Source: an uncultured Bacteroidales bacterium | GTDB taxonomy: Bacteria > Bacteroidota > Bacteroidia > Bacteroidales > Bacteroidaceae | Direction of reading: 5' to 3' | Length of the DNA: 64,000 nucleotides | NCBI GenBank assembly: GCA_937914945.1 | Contig: CALGJF010000041.1 | Coordinates: forward strand, 1 to 64,000 | Part shown: positions 44,354 to 53,258 of the stretch, in pieces | Position numbering within the stretch: position 1 is the stretch's first letter | How the letters are laid out: each line of letters begins with the position of its first letter | The notes under the pieces: generated by a model | Databases searched by the model: none | The model's input: the letters and a program-made list of their open reading frames with translations, nothing else | What the model was told of the DNA's origin: nothing | Position numbers and translations under genes: made by a program

Positions 44354-45589
44354 TTAATTCCCAAAGAATATATAACCCACCACAATGGCCGCTATTATAC
44401 CCGCGGCATCGGCCATAAGACCGCAAGCAACAGCGTGGCGTGTCTTTCTTATTCCCACACTGCCAAAATAGACGGCAAGGATATAAAATGTGGTATCGGT
44501 GGCACCCTGAAAGAGACAGGCAAGGCGGCCTGCAAAAGAGTCGGCACCATAGGTGTTCATTGCATCAATCATCATGCCACGCGCACCACTGCCACTCAGT
44601 GGTTTCATAATGGCGGTGGGCAAGGCACCCACAAAATCACTACCCACACCCATAGCCTCGGCACACCAAGCAACGGCACCCATTATAACATCCATGCCGC
44701 CCGAAGCACGGAACACACCCACGGCAACCAATATTGCCACAAGATAGGGGATTATGCGCACAGCGGTGGAGAAACCATCCTTTGCACCCTCTATAAAGGC
44801 ATCATATACATTTATGCGGGCACGCACACCGGCGAGGATGAATATTATTATCACAGAAAATAGTATGATATTGGCAAGCGAGGTGGATACTATCTCTATC
44901 TGCACTTGCGACAACTGCATCATACCCCAAGTGCCCAATGCCACCAAAAGACATATAGAGAGCAGAAACAGCACCATTGTGCGGTTAAATAGGTTTATTC
45001 GCTGATATATGCTTGTAATAATGAGCCCCACCACGGTGGAAACGGTGGTTGTTATGAGTATGGGGATAAATACATCGGTGGGGTTGGCGGCACCAAGCTG
45101 TGCGCGGTATAGAAGCACCGACACGGGTATGAGCGTGAGGCCCGAGGTATTGAGCACCAAGAACATTATCATGGGGTTGCTGGCAACATCCTTCTGCGGG
45201 TTAATCTCCTGGAGTTCTTGCATGGCTTTAAGGCCCATAGGGGTGGCCGCATTATCGAGCCCCAGCAAATTGGCCGAAAAATTCATGAACATGGTGCCCA
45301 TGGCAGGGTGCCCTTTTGGGATATCTGGGAATATTCGGCACAGAACAGGGCTTAACAGGCGGGCAAGAGCCGCCACAAGACCACCACGCTCTCCTATCTT
45401 CATTATACCCATCCACAACGAAAGAACACCGGTGAGGCCTATGGAAATTTCAAATGCCGTGCGTGCAGTGTCGAATGTAGAGGTCATTATTGCGGGAAAA
45501 ACCTCAACATCGCCCATAAAAACCAACTTACACAAAGCTATGGCAAATGCTATGAGAAAAAATGCTACCCAAATATAATTTAGAACCAT
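44354..45589 (-). CDS. Nucleoside-recognition (Gate) domain membrane protein, SpmA-SpmB fusion
   Basis: A 411-residue membrane protein with about ten hydrophobic segments. The N-terminal half matches SpmA (LSLWMGIMKIGERGG, NFSANLLGLDNAATPMGLKAM). The C-terminal half matches SpmB (IPYLVAILVAVGVFRASGGMD, GALPTAIMKPLSGSGARGMMIDAM). The two are separate genes in spore-formers but fused here, as in other Bacteroidetes. The family's transport role is poorly defined. It precedes ybeY on the same strand. Confidence 0.92.
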   Translation of the reverse strand: MVLNYIWVAFFLIAFAIALCKLVFMGDVEVFPAIMTSTFDTARTAFEISIGLTGVLSLWMGIMKIGERGGLVAALARLLSPVLCRIFPDIPKGHPAMGTMFMNFSANLLGLDNAATPMGLKAMQELQEINPQKDVASNPMIMFLVLNTSGLTLIPVSVLLYRAQLGAANPTDVFIPILITTTVSTVVGLIITSIYQRINLFNRTMVLFLLSICLLVALGTWGMMQLSQVQIEIVSTSLANIILFSVIIIFILAGVRARINVYDAFIEGAKDGFSTAVRIIPYLVAILVAVGVFRASGGMDVIMGAVAWCAEAMGVGSDFVGALPTAIMKPLSGSGARGMMIDAMNTYGADSFAGRLACLFQGATDTTFYILAVYFGSVGIRKTRHAVACGLMADAAGIIAAIVVGYIFFGN

Positions 45590-45635
45590 AATTCTATTTT
45601 ATTTATAGGTGATTATATAGAAATTAACACAAGGT

Positions 45636-45713
45636 TGTCATTTCCTCGACCATATGGGAGGAAAAATCTCTTATTAACGCCATTTGGGATTCTTCACTCC
45701 GTTCAGAATGACA
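45636..45713. repeat. Dispersed TGTCAT...ATGACA intergenic repeat, copy B
   Basis: A 78-base element from TGTCATTTCCTCGACCATA to TTCAGAATGACA. Its left end is nearly the inverted complement of the right end of copy D (shared AAATGACAACCTTGTGT and CTCCCAT-TGGTCG). Confidence 0.68.
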
Positions 45714-45801
45714 AGTCTTTATTATTTGTGTAAAATTCTATATCATTACCTTTATTTTATTTGAATTAAATATCACTATCTGTACCGAAAACAGTGTGCT
45801 T

Positions 45802-45876
45802 TGTCATCTCGAACGTATGTGAGAGATCTCTTATTCGTGATATATTTGAGATTCCTCGCATAGGGCAGGGATAACA
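45802..45876. repeat. Dispersed TGTCAT...ATGACA intergenic repeat, copy C
   Basis: A 75-base element from TGTCATCTCGAACGTATG to GGGATAACA. It shares GTGAGAGATCTCTTATT-type core with copy D and lies ~90 bases from copy B, both between the SpmAB-like gene and ruvB. Confidence 0.62.
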
Positions 45877-45911
45877 AAATTAAAACTATGCAAACGGAAA
45901 GCCTGTTCGGC

Positions 45912-45980
45912 AACCGCGAAGATAATTAATAAAAAGAAAAAAATAACGACAATATTGCAATTTTAATTATCTTCGCGGTT
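45912..45980 (+). promoter_or_regulatory. 18-bp perfect inverted repeat around the ruvB promoter
   Basis: AACCGCGAAGATAATTAA at 45912-45929 and its exact complement at 45963-45980 enclose 33 AT-rich bases. The right arm contains the -7 box TATCTTCG (45968-45975) for ruvB; the left arm carries the same box facing the other way. The ruvB start is 23 bases past the right -7 box. Confidence 0.75.
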
Positions 45981-45998
45981 GATAAATTCAAGAGATAT

Positions 45999-47018
45999 AT
46001 GAGCGAAGATTTTAATATACGCGGCAAAAACAGCGACAAGGAGTTTGAAAATGCTCTGCGCCCATTAACCTTCTCCCATTTCAGCGGGCAGGATAAGGTG
46101 GTGAGCAACCTTAAAATCTTTGTCTCGGCAGCCAAGATGCGTGGCGAGTCGCTCGACCACGTGCTGTTGCACGGCCCTCCGGGACTGGGAAAAACCACAT
46201 TGAGCAATATTATAGCAAATGAGCTTGGAGTGGGCTTTAAGGTAACATCGGGCCCTGTGCTCGACAAACCGGGCGACCTTGCCGGCATACTCACCTCGCT
46301 TGAGCCAAACGATGTGCTGTTCATAGACGAGATTCACCGCCTGTCGCCCATAGTGGAGGAGTATCTCTACTCGGCAATGGAGGATTACAGAATAGATATC
46401 CTCATAGACAAGGGACCGTCGGCACGCTCGATACAGATAGACCTGAACCCCTTTACACTTATAGGTGCCACCACACGCAGCGGCCTGCTCACAGCCCCAT
46501 TGCGCGCCCGTTTCGGCATAAATATGCACTTGGAGTATTACGACAGCAAGACGCTGGCGGGCATCATAGGCCGTTCGGCAAACATATTGAATGTGTCGTT
46601 CGACGAGGAGGCTGCATACGAGATTGCACGCCGCAGCCGTGGAACGCCACGTATTGCCAACGCGCTGTTGCGACGCGTGCGCGACTTTGCACAGGTAATG
46701 GGCGACGGCCACATAAACAATTCCATAGCCAAGATGGCATTGGAGGCACTGAACATAGACCGTTACGGACTCGACGAAATTGACAATAAGATACTCTGCA
46801 CCATTATAGACAAGTTCAAGGGTGGCCCGGTGGGCATAGGTACCATTGCCACAGCATTGAGCGAGGATGCGGGCACAATAGAGGAGGTTTACGAGCCCTA
46901 CCTGATAAAAGAGGGATTCATTAAACGCACTCCCCGTGGCCGCGAGGTTACCGACCTTGCCTATAAACATTTGGGACGCAGCCGTTTCAATAATGGCGAA
47001 CAGGGGACACTATTTTAA
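45999..47018 (+). CDS. ruvB: Holliday junction branch migration ATPase RuvB
   Basis: A 339-residue RuvB of normal length. Walker A is HGPPGLGKTTLSNI and Walker B is VLFIDEIHRL. Sensor 1 (IGATTRSG) and the Arg finger (PLRARFG) are readable, followed by the C-terminal winged helix (TPRGREVTDLAYKHLG). It drives branch migration with RuvA, which is not adjacent. The flippase gene follows 13 bases later, probably on the same transcript. Confidence 0.97.
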   Translation: MSEDFNIRGKNSDKEFENALRPLTFSHFSGQDKVVSNLKIFVSAAKMRGESLDHVLLHGPPGLGKTTLSNIIANELGVGFKVTSGPVLDKPGDLAGILTSLEPNDVLFIDEIHRLSPIVEEYLYSAMEDYRIDILIDKGPSARSIQIDLNPFTLIGATTRSGLLTAPLRARFGINMHLEYYDSKTLAGIIGRSANILNVSFDEEAAYEIARRSRGTPRIANALLRRVRDFAQVMGDGHINNSIAKMALEALNIDRYGLDEIDNKILCTIIDKFKGGPVGIGTIATALSEDAGTIEEVYEPYLIKEGFIKRTPRGREVTDLAYKHLGRSRFNNGEQGTLF

Positions 47019-47031
47019 CCACACACAACAA

Positions 47032-48519
47032 ATGGGCAAACTGCAATCACTTGCAAAAGACACAGTTATTTATGGGCTCAGCAGCATAGTAGGCCGTTTC
47101 CTAAACTATCTGCTTGTACCGCTTTACACTGCAAAAATGAGCGTGGAAAGTGGTAACTATGGTGTGGTTACCAACATTTATGCATGGACCGCCCTGTTGC
47201 TGATGATACTAACCTTTGGTTTCGAAACAACCTTTTTCCGTTTCGCAAGCCGCGAGGGGGCCAACGTATCAAAAACCTTCTCGATGTCTATGCAGGTTAT
47301 TGGCACGCTGTGCGGTGTATTCCTTGCAGCGGTGTTCATATTTTTGCCAGATATTTCCACCGCGCTTGGCTATGCCGCCAACCCCGAATTTGTGGGTATT
47401 ATGGCTGTGGTGGTGGCACTCGATGCGTTGCAGGCAATACCGTTCGGGCTGTTGAGGTTCCAAAAGAGGCCTATAAAATTTGCCGCACTCAAGCTGCTTA
47501 ACATTTTCACAAACATAGGGCTCAACCTTTTTGTGTTCCTGTTGCTACCCGCGTTATGCGAAAAATACCCCGATGCGATGGGTGGTTTTTACTCGCCACA
47601 CAACCAAGCCTTCTACGTGTTTTTCATAAACCTTGTATGCACGGCGTTCATCACACTCTTTTTTATACCCGAGTGCCGCCTGTTCCGTTTTACAGCCGAT
47701 ACAGCCCTGCTCAAAAGCATGCTCAAATACTCGTGGCCCCTGCTGCTGCTTGGCATTGCGGGAATACTTAACCTCAATGCTGACAAGATAATTTACACAC
47801 AGCTTGTGCCCGGGCAACAAGGTAAAATGGAACTAAGTGTTTATGGTGCCGCAGTGAAGGTGGCAGCCATCATGGCAATGCTTATGCAAGCGTTCCGCTA
47901 TGCCTATGAGCCGTTCGTCTTTGGCAACAGCGCCACAAAAGACAGCAAAGCACTCAACGCCAAAGCAATGAAATATTTTATTGTCATTGCGCTGATGGCG
48001 TTCCTTGTGGTAATGTTCTACATGGATATTTTGCGCCACCTCATAAACCCCGACTATTGGGAGGGGCTCAAAGTTGTGCCCATTGTGATGGCTGCCGAGA
48101 TATTCATGGGCATATATTTCAATCTGTCGTTTTGGTATAAACTGAACGACGAAACATATTGGGGTGCCATATTCTCGTTCATAGGTTGTGCAATACTTTT
48201 TGCCGTGAACATAGTGTTTGTGCCGCGTTACGGATATATAGCCTGCGCGTGGGGCTCTTTTGCGGGCTACTTTACCGCAATGACACTATCCTACATTGTG
48301 GGGCAACAGCGCAACGCCACAAATTATGATATTAAAGGAATAGCCGCATATATTGCTCTTTTTGCGGTGCTCTATGGCATTTCCATTGTGCTACCCATAG
48401 AAAACAGCATTGCCAAAATGGCGGTGAATACCCTGCTGCTGTTTGTTTTTGTGGCATACTTTGTGAAGAAAGACCTGCCACTGAACCAGATTCCTGTGAT
48501 TAAAAGGTTTGTGAGGTAG
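47032..48519 (+). CDS. Polysaccharide flippase (Wzx-like, MATE/MOP superfamily)
   Basis: I chose Met at 47032 (495 residues); the frame is open from 46936 but that part overlaps ruvB. The start MGKLQSLAKDTVIYGLSSIVGRFLNYLLVPLYT is the usual polysaccharide-exporter signature. About 14 hydrophobic helices are seen through to ...PLNQIPVIKRF. It probably flips a lipid-linked glycan across the inner membrane. No polymerase or ligase is next to it. Confidence 0.9.
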   Translation: MGKLQSLAKDTVIYGLSSIVGRFLNYLLVPLYTAKMSVESGNYGVVTNIYAWTALLLMILTFGFETTFFRFASREGANVSKTFSMSMQVIGTLCGVFLAAVFIFLPDISTALGYAANPEFVGIMAVVVALDALQAIPFGLLRFQKRPIKFAALKLLNIFTNIGLNLFVFLLLPALCEKYPDAMGGFYSPHNQAFYVFFINLVCTAFITLFFIPECRLFRFTADTALLKSMLKYSWPLLLLGIAGILNLNADKIIYTQLVPGQQGKMELSVYGAAVKVAAIMAMLMQAFRYAYEPFVFGNSATKDSKALNAKAMKYFIVIALMAFLVVMFYMDILRHLINPDYWEGLKVVPIVMAAEIFMGIYFNLSFWYKLNDETYWGAIFSFIGCAILFAVNIVFVPRYGYIACAWGSFAGYFTAMTLSYIVGQQRNATNYDIKGIAAYIALFAVLYGISIVLPIENSIAKMAVNTLLLFVFVAYFVKKDLPLNQIPVIKRFVR

Positions 48520-48571
48520 AGGTTGCAAGAGGATAAAAAAATCTTCGGAATATATTTCCCAAGAATATAAA

Positions 48572-48609
48572 ACAAAAAGCGGAGAAAGTCTTTCAACTTT
48601 CTCCGTTTC
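48572..48609 (-). terminator. Terminator after tRNA-Met
   Basis: Stem CGGAGAAAGT with ACTTTCTCCG around a 6-base loop, followed on the minus strand by CTTTTTGTTTT. It begins right past the tRNA 3' end. Confidence 0.82.
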
Positions 48610-48611
48610 AG

Positions 48612-48685
48612 TAGCGAGACCCGGGATTGAACCGGGGACCTCATGATTATGAATCATGCGCTCTAACCAGCTGAGCTATCTCGCC
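48612..48685 (-). tRNA. tRNA-Met (CAT), elongator type
   Basis: A 74-base minus-strand cloverleaf: acceptor GGCGAGA/TCTCGCT with a G-U first pair, anticodon stem CATGA/TCATG around TTCATAA (anticodon CAT), T arm CCCGG-TTCAATC-CCGGG, discriminator A. It lacks the initiator's three G-C pairs. A tRNA-Ile2 with lysidine at C34 cannot be fully excluded. Confidence 0.93.
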
Positions 48686-48980
48686 ATCACATTTTTGCGG
48701 TGCAAAGATATGGCTATAAATTGAGAATCACAAATATTTTCTTCTTTTTCCTCAAAAAATTATTAAAAATAGGTAAACATGGTGCTTATTGCATCAACCA
48801 GCAACCTTGCATAAGATTGACAAAACAGCTATTCATCACCAAATTTTTATTTACAAAAATTACGCGTTCGTGTTATTTAACTAAATATAATTTAGCGTTT
48901 TATTGTTTTTTTCGATATAAATACTTATCTTGCGAAAGCTATATTACACAGTATGTATATTCTTTGAACTCCGACAAACA

Positions 48981-49361
48981 ATGAACAAAGAGAAATTCAG
49001 TATCGAGTATCCCATGAAAGGCAGTGCAGCTATGATTTGGCGCTACATTGGAACTGCTGCGGGGCTCTCTCCTTGGTTTGCCGATAAGGTAGAGGCAGCA
49101 GGTAAATCGCTTGTATTCTGCTGGGGAAAAACAGAACAGAGAACGGCTCACATTATTACACAACGTAATGGTGTGTATGTGAAATTGAGGTGGGACGATG
49201 AGGACCCGCACACATATTTTGAAATGCGAATAGCTTACAATGAACTGACAAGAGAACATACTCTTGAAATTACCGACTTTGCCGAAAAGGGCGAGATTGA
49301 CGACCAAAAGGATTTATGGGACTCACAGATTGATGCTCTGCGTCGGCTTTCGGGCATGTAA
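48981..49361 (+). CDS. START-like/SRPBCC domain protein
   Basis: I chose Met at 48981 (126 residues, MNKEKFSIEYPMKGSAAMIW), because the upstream 17 codons are not conserved-looking. It matches the small START-like proteins of Bacteroidetes: LSPWFADKVEAAGKSLVFCWGKTEQRTAHI, WDDEDPHTYFEMRI, and a C-terminal helix DLWDSQIDALRRLSG. The fold is a hydrophobic-cavity binder; its ligand and role are unknown. It is monocistronic, with a terminator at 49434-49465. Confidence 0.87.
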   Translation: MNKEKFSIEYPMKGSAAMIWRYIGTAAGLSPWFADKVEAAGKSLVFCWGKTEQRTAHIITQRNGVYVKLRWDDEDPHTYFEMRIAYNELTREHTLEITDFAEKGEIDDQKDLWDSQIDALRRLSGM

Positions 49362-49433
49362 AAGAAACTACATAACAGCTATACACAAACCATAAATTCA
49401 ATATGGTTACTTATGTATGCCGGATTATGATAT

Positions 49434-49465
49434 GCACCGTTCTACACATAGAATGGTGCTTTTTT
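49434..49465 (+). terminator. Terminator after START-like gene
   Basis: GCACCGTTCT / AGAATGGTGC (one G-U pair) around ACACAT, followed by TTTTTT. Confidence 0.85.
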
Positions 49466-49549
49466 AATTTACGGCTCACACGTAAATATTGGGGGCTTGC
49501 TCTAAAAATAAAACCGGCACCATAAGAGATATTAAATACATATCAACAA

Positions 49550-49684
49550 GGAATTATTGTGGCGTGGGTGCAGCAAGGCGTGGCCGCCCGTGGCTACGTG
49601 AACGGGAGGGGCCCAAAGCGAAGCGATGGGAGGGATAGCACCCATAGGGTGCGTACCTTAAAGCACTTATGCCACAATAATTCC
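49550..49684. repeat. GC-rich 135-base element closed by a perfect 14-bp inverted repeat; possible structured RNA or MITE-like
   Basis: GGAATTATTGTGGC at 49550-49563 pairs exactly with 49671-49684, with GTGC/GCAC extending the stem after an internal loop. Inside are three more hairpins: CCCGT/ACGGG (49587-49591 with 49602-49606), CCCA/TGGG (49612-49615 with 49627-49630), and GCACCC-ATA-GGGTGC (49638-49652). The interior is far more GC-rich than the AT-rich flanks. No open frame is evident. It matches no RNA family that I recognise. Confidence 0.6.
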
Positions 49685-49833
49685 AAACAACTCACAGGCA
49701 ACAGAAAAATTAAAAAGAAAAAAGTTTTATATTAAAACATCTAAATACAATTTGAATACCATTTAGCTTTTATAGGCAAGACACTTTTAACTATATATAA
49801 TTATTATTTATTTAACAAAAACAGGAAATTTGT

Positions 49834-49863
49834 TTTGCCTTTCGCTCGCTTGCACTATCTTTG
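49834..49863 (+). promoter_or_regulatory. Promoter P1 upstream of lptG/ribBA
   Basis: TTTG at 49834-49837, 18 bases, TATCTTTG at 49856-49863. The -7 box is embedded in the 24-base sequence 49844-49867, which is repeated at 49928-49951. Confidence 0.7.
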
Positions 49864-49905
49864 CAATGTTAGCTTGCGAAGTATAGGCTGCGCTCACGGT
49901 AAATA

Positions 49906-49923
49906 AACAAAGTAAACTTTGTT
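49906..49923 (+). promoter_or_regulatory. Palindrome overlapping the -33 of P2 (possible operator)
   Basis: AACAAAGTAAACTTTGTT is an 18-base inverted repeat with a 2-base centre. It overlaps the P2 -33 TTTG (49918-49921), a position where a repressor could block RNA polymerase. No regulator is known from this window. Confidence 0.45.
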
Positions 49924-49947
49924 ATTAGCTCGCTTGCACTATCTTTG
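49918..49947 (+). promoter_or_regulatory. Promoter P2 upstream of lptG/ribBA
   Basis: TTTG at 49918-49921, 18 bases, TATCTTTG at 49940-49947, inside the second copy of the 24-base repeat. It is the nearer of two duplicated promoters, ~150 bases before the permease gene. Confidence 0.7.
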
Positions 49948-49968
49948 CAATATAAAATAACACGAAAG

Positions 49969-50046
49969 TGTCATAATCGAACTTATGAGTGATTTCCCTA
50001 TAAACCATAATAGAGATTTATACTCCTTAAAGTCGTAGAAATGACA
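49969..50046. repeat. Dispersed TGTCAT...ATGACA intergenic repeat, copy E
   Basis: A 78-base degenerate copy from TGTCATAATCGAAC to GTCGTAGAAATGACA, in the leader of the lptG-type gene. It shares GTCG-GAAATGACA with copy D. Confidence 0.52.
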
Positions 50047-50097
50047 ATATAATATTTGGTTTGTATAACTAAAAACTGCTACTAAATATCGGAGAAT

Positions 50098-52008
50098 ATG
50101 AAGTTACCCCGATTATATATAAAAAAACTCGATTGGTTCATCATTAAAAGTTTTGTGCAGCTTTTAATGGGTACATTCTTCATCTGCCTATTTATCTTCA
50201 TCATGCAAATGTTGTGGAAATCGGTAGATGAATTTGTGGGTAAAGGATTGGATTTCACCGTTCTTGCACAGTTTTTCTCGCTCTGCTCGGTTGCCGTGGT
50301 TGCCGAGGCTCTACCACTTGCCATATTGCTTGCATCACTCATGACATTCGGTAATTTTGGTGAGAGATTGGAGTTACTTGCCATGAAAGCTGCCGGTATT
50401 CCGCTCATAAGAATAATGATGCCTATTATGGCGGTGTGTATTATTATGGGTGGTGTGTCGTTCTATTTTCAGAACGTGGTGAGCCCATATGCCCAAATGA
50501 AATTATACACCATTCTATACTCCATAAAACAGACTTCGCCCGAGGTGGAGATACCCGAGGGTGTATTCTACGACCAAATTGAGGGATATAATCTGTTTGT
50601 TCAAAAGAAAGACAAGGAGACCGGCATGTTGTATAAAGTGATGATTTACGATATGTCGGCCGGGTTTGAAAATGCCAATATACTTGTGGCCGATTCGGGA
50701 AAAATTACCACTACACCCGATGATAAACACCTTATTCTGCAACTATTCACCGGCGAACAATTTTCAAATATTGTAGATCAGGGTGTGAATAAAAAGAATG
50801 TACCCTACCGCCGCGAAACGTTCCGCAAAAAGGTTGTTGTAATACCCATTGATGGCGGTTTTGACATGAAAGACGGCTCTTTCCTTAAAGCAAATGCAAA
50901 GAGCCAGAATATGCTGGAGCTCGAAGAGTCTATTGAATCACTCACACACTACACCGACAGCATAGGCCGTAATAATTGGCGCGGTGCAATGCGCACAACA
51001 TTTAACATAAGAACCGAATATACATCGCAGGACACTACATATATGGAGAGAAACAACCTTTTCTCCTTGAATACCGACAGCGTGTATAACACAGCCACCT
51101 CGCTTAACAAAAAATTGTGGAAGAAGGCGCATCTGACAAAAATTAAACAGTTGAAAACCGACTACGAGATAAAGAACAGCATATTGCATGGCTTGGATAA
51201 AGACCTTAACAAGCACAAGATTACATGGTGGGATAAAATCACCTTATCGCTTGCTTGTGTAATATTTTTCTTTATTGGTGCTCCGCTTGGTGCCATTGTG
51301 AGAAAAGGCGGTTTAGGCTACCCTGTTCTTATTTCAGTGGCAATATTCATATTGTACTATCTGCTCAACACATCGGCCTACAAAATGGCACGCGAAGGCG
51401 AATGGCATATATGGGTTGGCAGTTGGTTAAGCACACTTGTACTTGCCCCCATGGGTATTTTGTTTACATATCAATCGAATAAAGATTCGGCAATCTTTAA
51501 CACCGATGCATATAAAGCATTCTTTATGTCGCTTTTTGGAATACGCGAAAAGCGTAATGTTACACTAAAAGAGGTTGTAATAGACGACCCCGATTATAAC
51601 AACGACTATAAGATTCTTGAAGAGATACACAAAGAGGCACGCGAATACAAAAAGAGAAGCAAACTTAAGAAATTACCTTCTATAAGCAGTGTATTCTTTA
51701 CAACAGATGACAGTAAGCTGTTATCTTTGAATGAAAAATTGGAAAGTACCATTGAAGAGATGGGCAACAGCCGTAACAAAAAGGTAATTCAGTTACTTAA
51801 TGTATTCCCTATACTTGCACCCGAAGGCATAAAATCGCCATTCACCATTAAATGGCTCAATATATTATCACTTGTAATATTCCCTATCGGAATAATCATA
51901 TATGTGAGGGCTGTGAGATTCAGATTCCGCCTACTTAAAGACCTTGTTACAGTGGAACAGAACTCAAAAACCCTCATGGAGAGAATTGTAAAAGAAAAAC
52001 TTATATAA
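50098..52008 (+). CDS. LptF/LptG-family permease
   Basis: A 636-residue membrane protein of the YjgP/YjgQ family, with long central and C-terminal parts. The N-terminal start LPRLYIKKLDWFIIKSFVQLLMGTFFICLFIF holds the first helix. Helices two and three are near residues 60-110, and the last three near 378-460 (ACVIFFFIGAPLGAIVRKGGLGYPVLISVAIFILYY). LptFG forms the inner-membrane channel that pulls LPS from the membrane for LptBC-A-D. The periplasmic beta domain is at ~120-330. It is larger than E. coli LptG (~360), and the ~150-residue C-terminal extension ends in a hydrophobic segment. Confidence 0.9.
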   Translation: MKLPRLYIKKLDWFIIKSFVQLLMGTFFICLFIFIMQMLWKSVDEFVGKGLDFTVLAQFFSLCSVAVVAEALPLAILLASLMTFGNFGERLELLAMKAAGIPLIRIMMPIMAVCIIMGGVSFYFQNVVSPYAQMKLYTILYSIKQTSPEVEIPEGVFYDQIEGYNLFVQKKDKETGMLYKVMIYDMSAGFENANILVADSGKITTTPDDKHLILQLFTGEQFSNIVDQGVNKKNVPYRRETFRKKVVVIPIDGGFDMKDGSFLKANAKSQNMLELEESIESLTHYTDSIGRNNWRGAMRTTFNIRTEYTSQDTTYMERNNLFSLNTDSVYNTATSLNKKLWKKAHLTKIKQLKTDYEIKNSILHGLDKDLNKHKITWWDKITLSLACVIFFFIGAPLGAIVRKGGLGYPVLISVAIFILYYLLNTSAYKMAREGEWHIWVGSWLSTLVLAPMGILFTYQSNKDSAIFNTDAYKAFFMSLFGIREKRNVTLKEVVIDDPDYNNDYKILEEIHKEAREYKKRSKLKKLPSISSVFFTTDDSKLLSLNEKLESTIEEMGNSRNKKVIQLLNVFPILAPEGIKSPFTIKWLNILSLVIFPIGIIIYVRAVRFRFRLLKDLVTVEQNSKTLMERIVKEKLI

Positions 52009-52017
52009 AAACTATAC

Positions 52018-53235
52018 ATGGAAAATTTCAAGTTAAGTTCTATAGATGATGCTATAAAAGATTTTCGCGAAGGAAAATTTGTTATAGTGGTTGATGATGA
52101 AGACAGAGAAAATGAAGGAGACTTTATCATAGCCGCAGAAAAGATAACCCCCGAGGCTGTTAATTTTATGCTTAAAAACGGCCGTGGAGTATTGTGCGCA
52201 CCCATTACAATGTCGCGCTGTAAGGAACTACAGCTCGACCCGCAAGTAAACACAAACACCAGCCTGCTTGGAACACCGTTTACCATTACAATAGATAAAA
52301 TTGAAGGGTGCAGCACAGGTGTATCAACAGCCGACAGAGCCGCAACAATAAAGGCACTTGCCGACCCTGCAAGCACTGCCGAAACATTTGCACGCCCCGG
52401 ACACATAAACCCATTGTATGCGCAGGATAAGGGTGTATTGCGCCGTGCAGGCCACACCGAAGCAAGTATAGATCTTGCCCGCCTTGCTGGGCTCTACCCT
52501 GCTGCCGCACTTATTGAGATAATGAACGAGGATGGTACCATGGCACGTATGCCGGAACTCATAAAGATTGCACAAGAGAATAATCTTAAAATTATATCAA
52601 TAAGAGACCTTATAGAGTATCGCTTGCAACAGGAATCGCTTGTTGAAAAAGGCGAAGAGGTAGATATGCCCACAGAACATGGCCATTTCCGCCTCATACC
52701 CTTTAAGCAGACAGCAACAGGGCTTGAGCATGTGGCACTTATAAAAGGAGAATGGGAAGAAAACGAACCGATACTTGTACGCGTACACTCATCTTGTATA
52801 ACAGGCGATATATTTGGTTCACAGCGTTGCGATTGCGGTTCACAGCTGCATAAAGCGATGGAGCTGATTGAGGGCGCCGGCAAGGGTGTTGTTGTATATC
52901 TTAACCAAGAGGGGCGCGGAATAGGTCTTATGAACAAAATGAAAGCATATAAACTGCAAGAAGAGGGAATGGACACCGTAGATGCCAACCTATGCCTTGG
53001 ATTCAAAGCCGATGAAAGAGATTATGGTGTGGGTGCTGAAATACTACGCAAAATAGGTGTTCACAAAATGAGACTTATAACCAACAACCCCGTAAAACGC
53101 ATAGGACTCGAAAGCTACGGCTTGGAGGTTGTGGAAAATGTAAGTATTGAGATAGAACCCAACAACTTTAATTCGCGCTACCTCCATACAAAAGCAGAAC
53201 GCATGGGGCATACACTGCATTTTAATAAGAAATAA
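52018..53235 (+). CDS. ribBA: Bifunctional 3,4-DHBP synthase / GTP cyclohydrolase II
   Basis: A 405-residue RibBA for the first steps of riboflavin synthesis. The N-terminal half is DHBP synthase, with the acidic site VVDDEDRENEGDFI and HTEASIDLARLAGL. The C-terminal half is GTP cyclohydrolase II: the zinc site is CITGDIFGSQRCDCGSQ (three Cys), followed by LNQEGRGIGLMNK. The start is 9 bases past the permease stop, so the two share a transcript from P1/P2. No FMN riboswitch is apparent upstream. Confidence 0.97.
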   Translation: MENFKLSSIDDAIKDFREGKFVIVVDDEDRENEGDFIIAAEKITPEAVNFMLKNGRGVLCAPITMSRCKELQLDPQVNTNTSLLGTPFTITIDKIEGCSTGVSTADRAATIKALADPASTAETFARPGHINPLYAQDKGVLRRAGHTEASIDLARLAGLYPAAALIEIMNEDGTMARMPELIKIAQENNLKIISIRDLIEYRLQQESLVEKGEEVDMPTEHGHFRLIPFKQTATGLEHVALIKGEWEENEPILVRVHSSCITGDIFGSQRCDCGSQLHKAMELIEGAGKGVVVYLNQEGRGIGLMNKMKAYKLQEEGMDTVDANLCLGFKADERDYGVGAEILRKIGVHKMRLITNNPVKRIGLESYGLEVVENVSIEIEPNNFNSRYLHTKAERMGHTLHFNKK

Positions 53236-53258
53236 AAATAATAAAAACTAACTATTAT

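Noticed and set aside
46065..46970. 301-residue minus-strand ORF opposite ruvB
   Set aside because: It is a shadow of ruvB; the RuvB motifs in the plus frame are unmistakable.
49550..49684. tRNA, tmRNA or riboswitch identity for the GC-rich element
   Set aside because: There is no anticodon arm, T-loop, tmRNA tag frame or known aptamer core, and the ribBA leader is too far downstream for an FMN switch.
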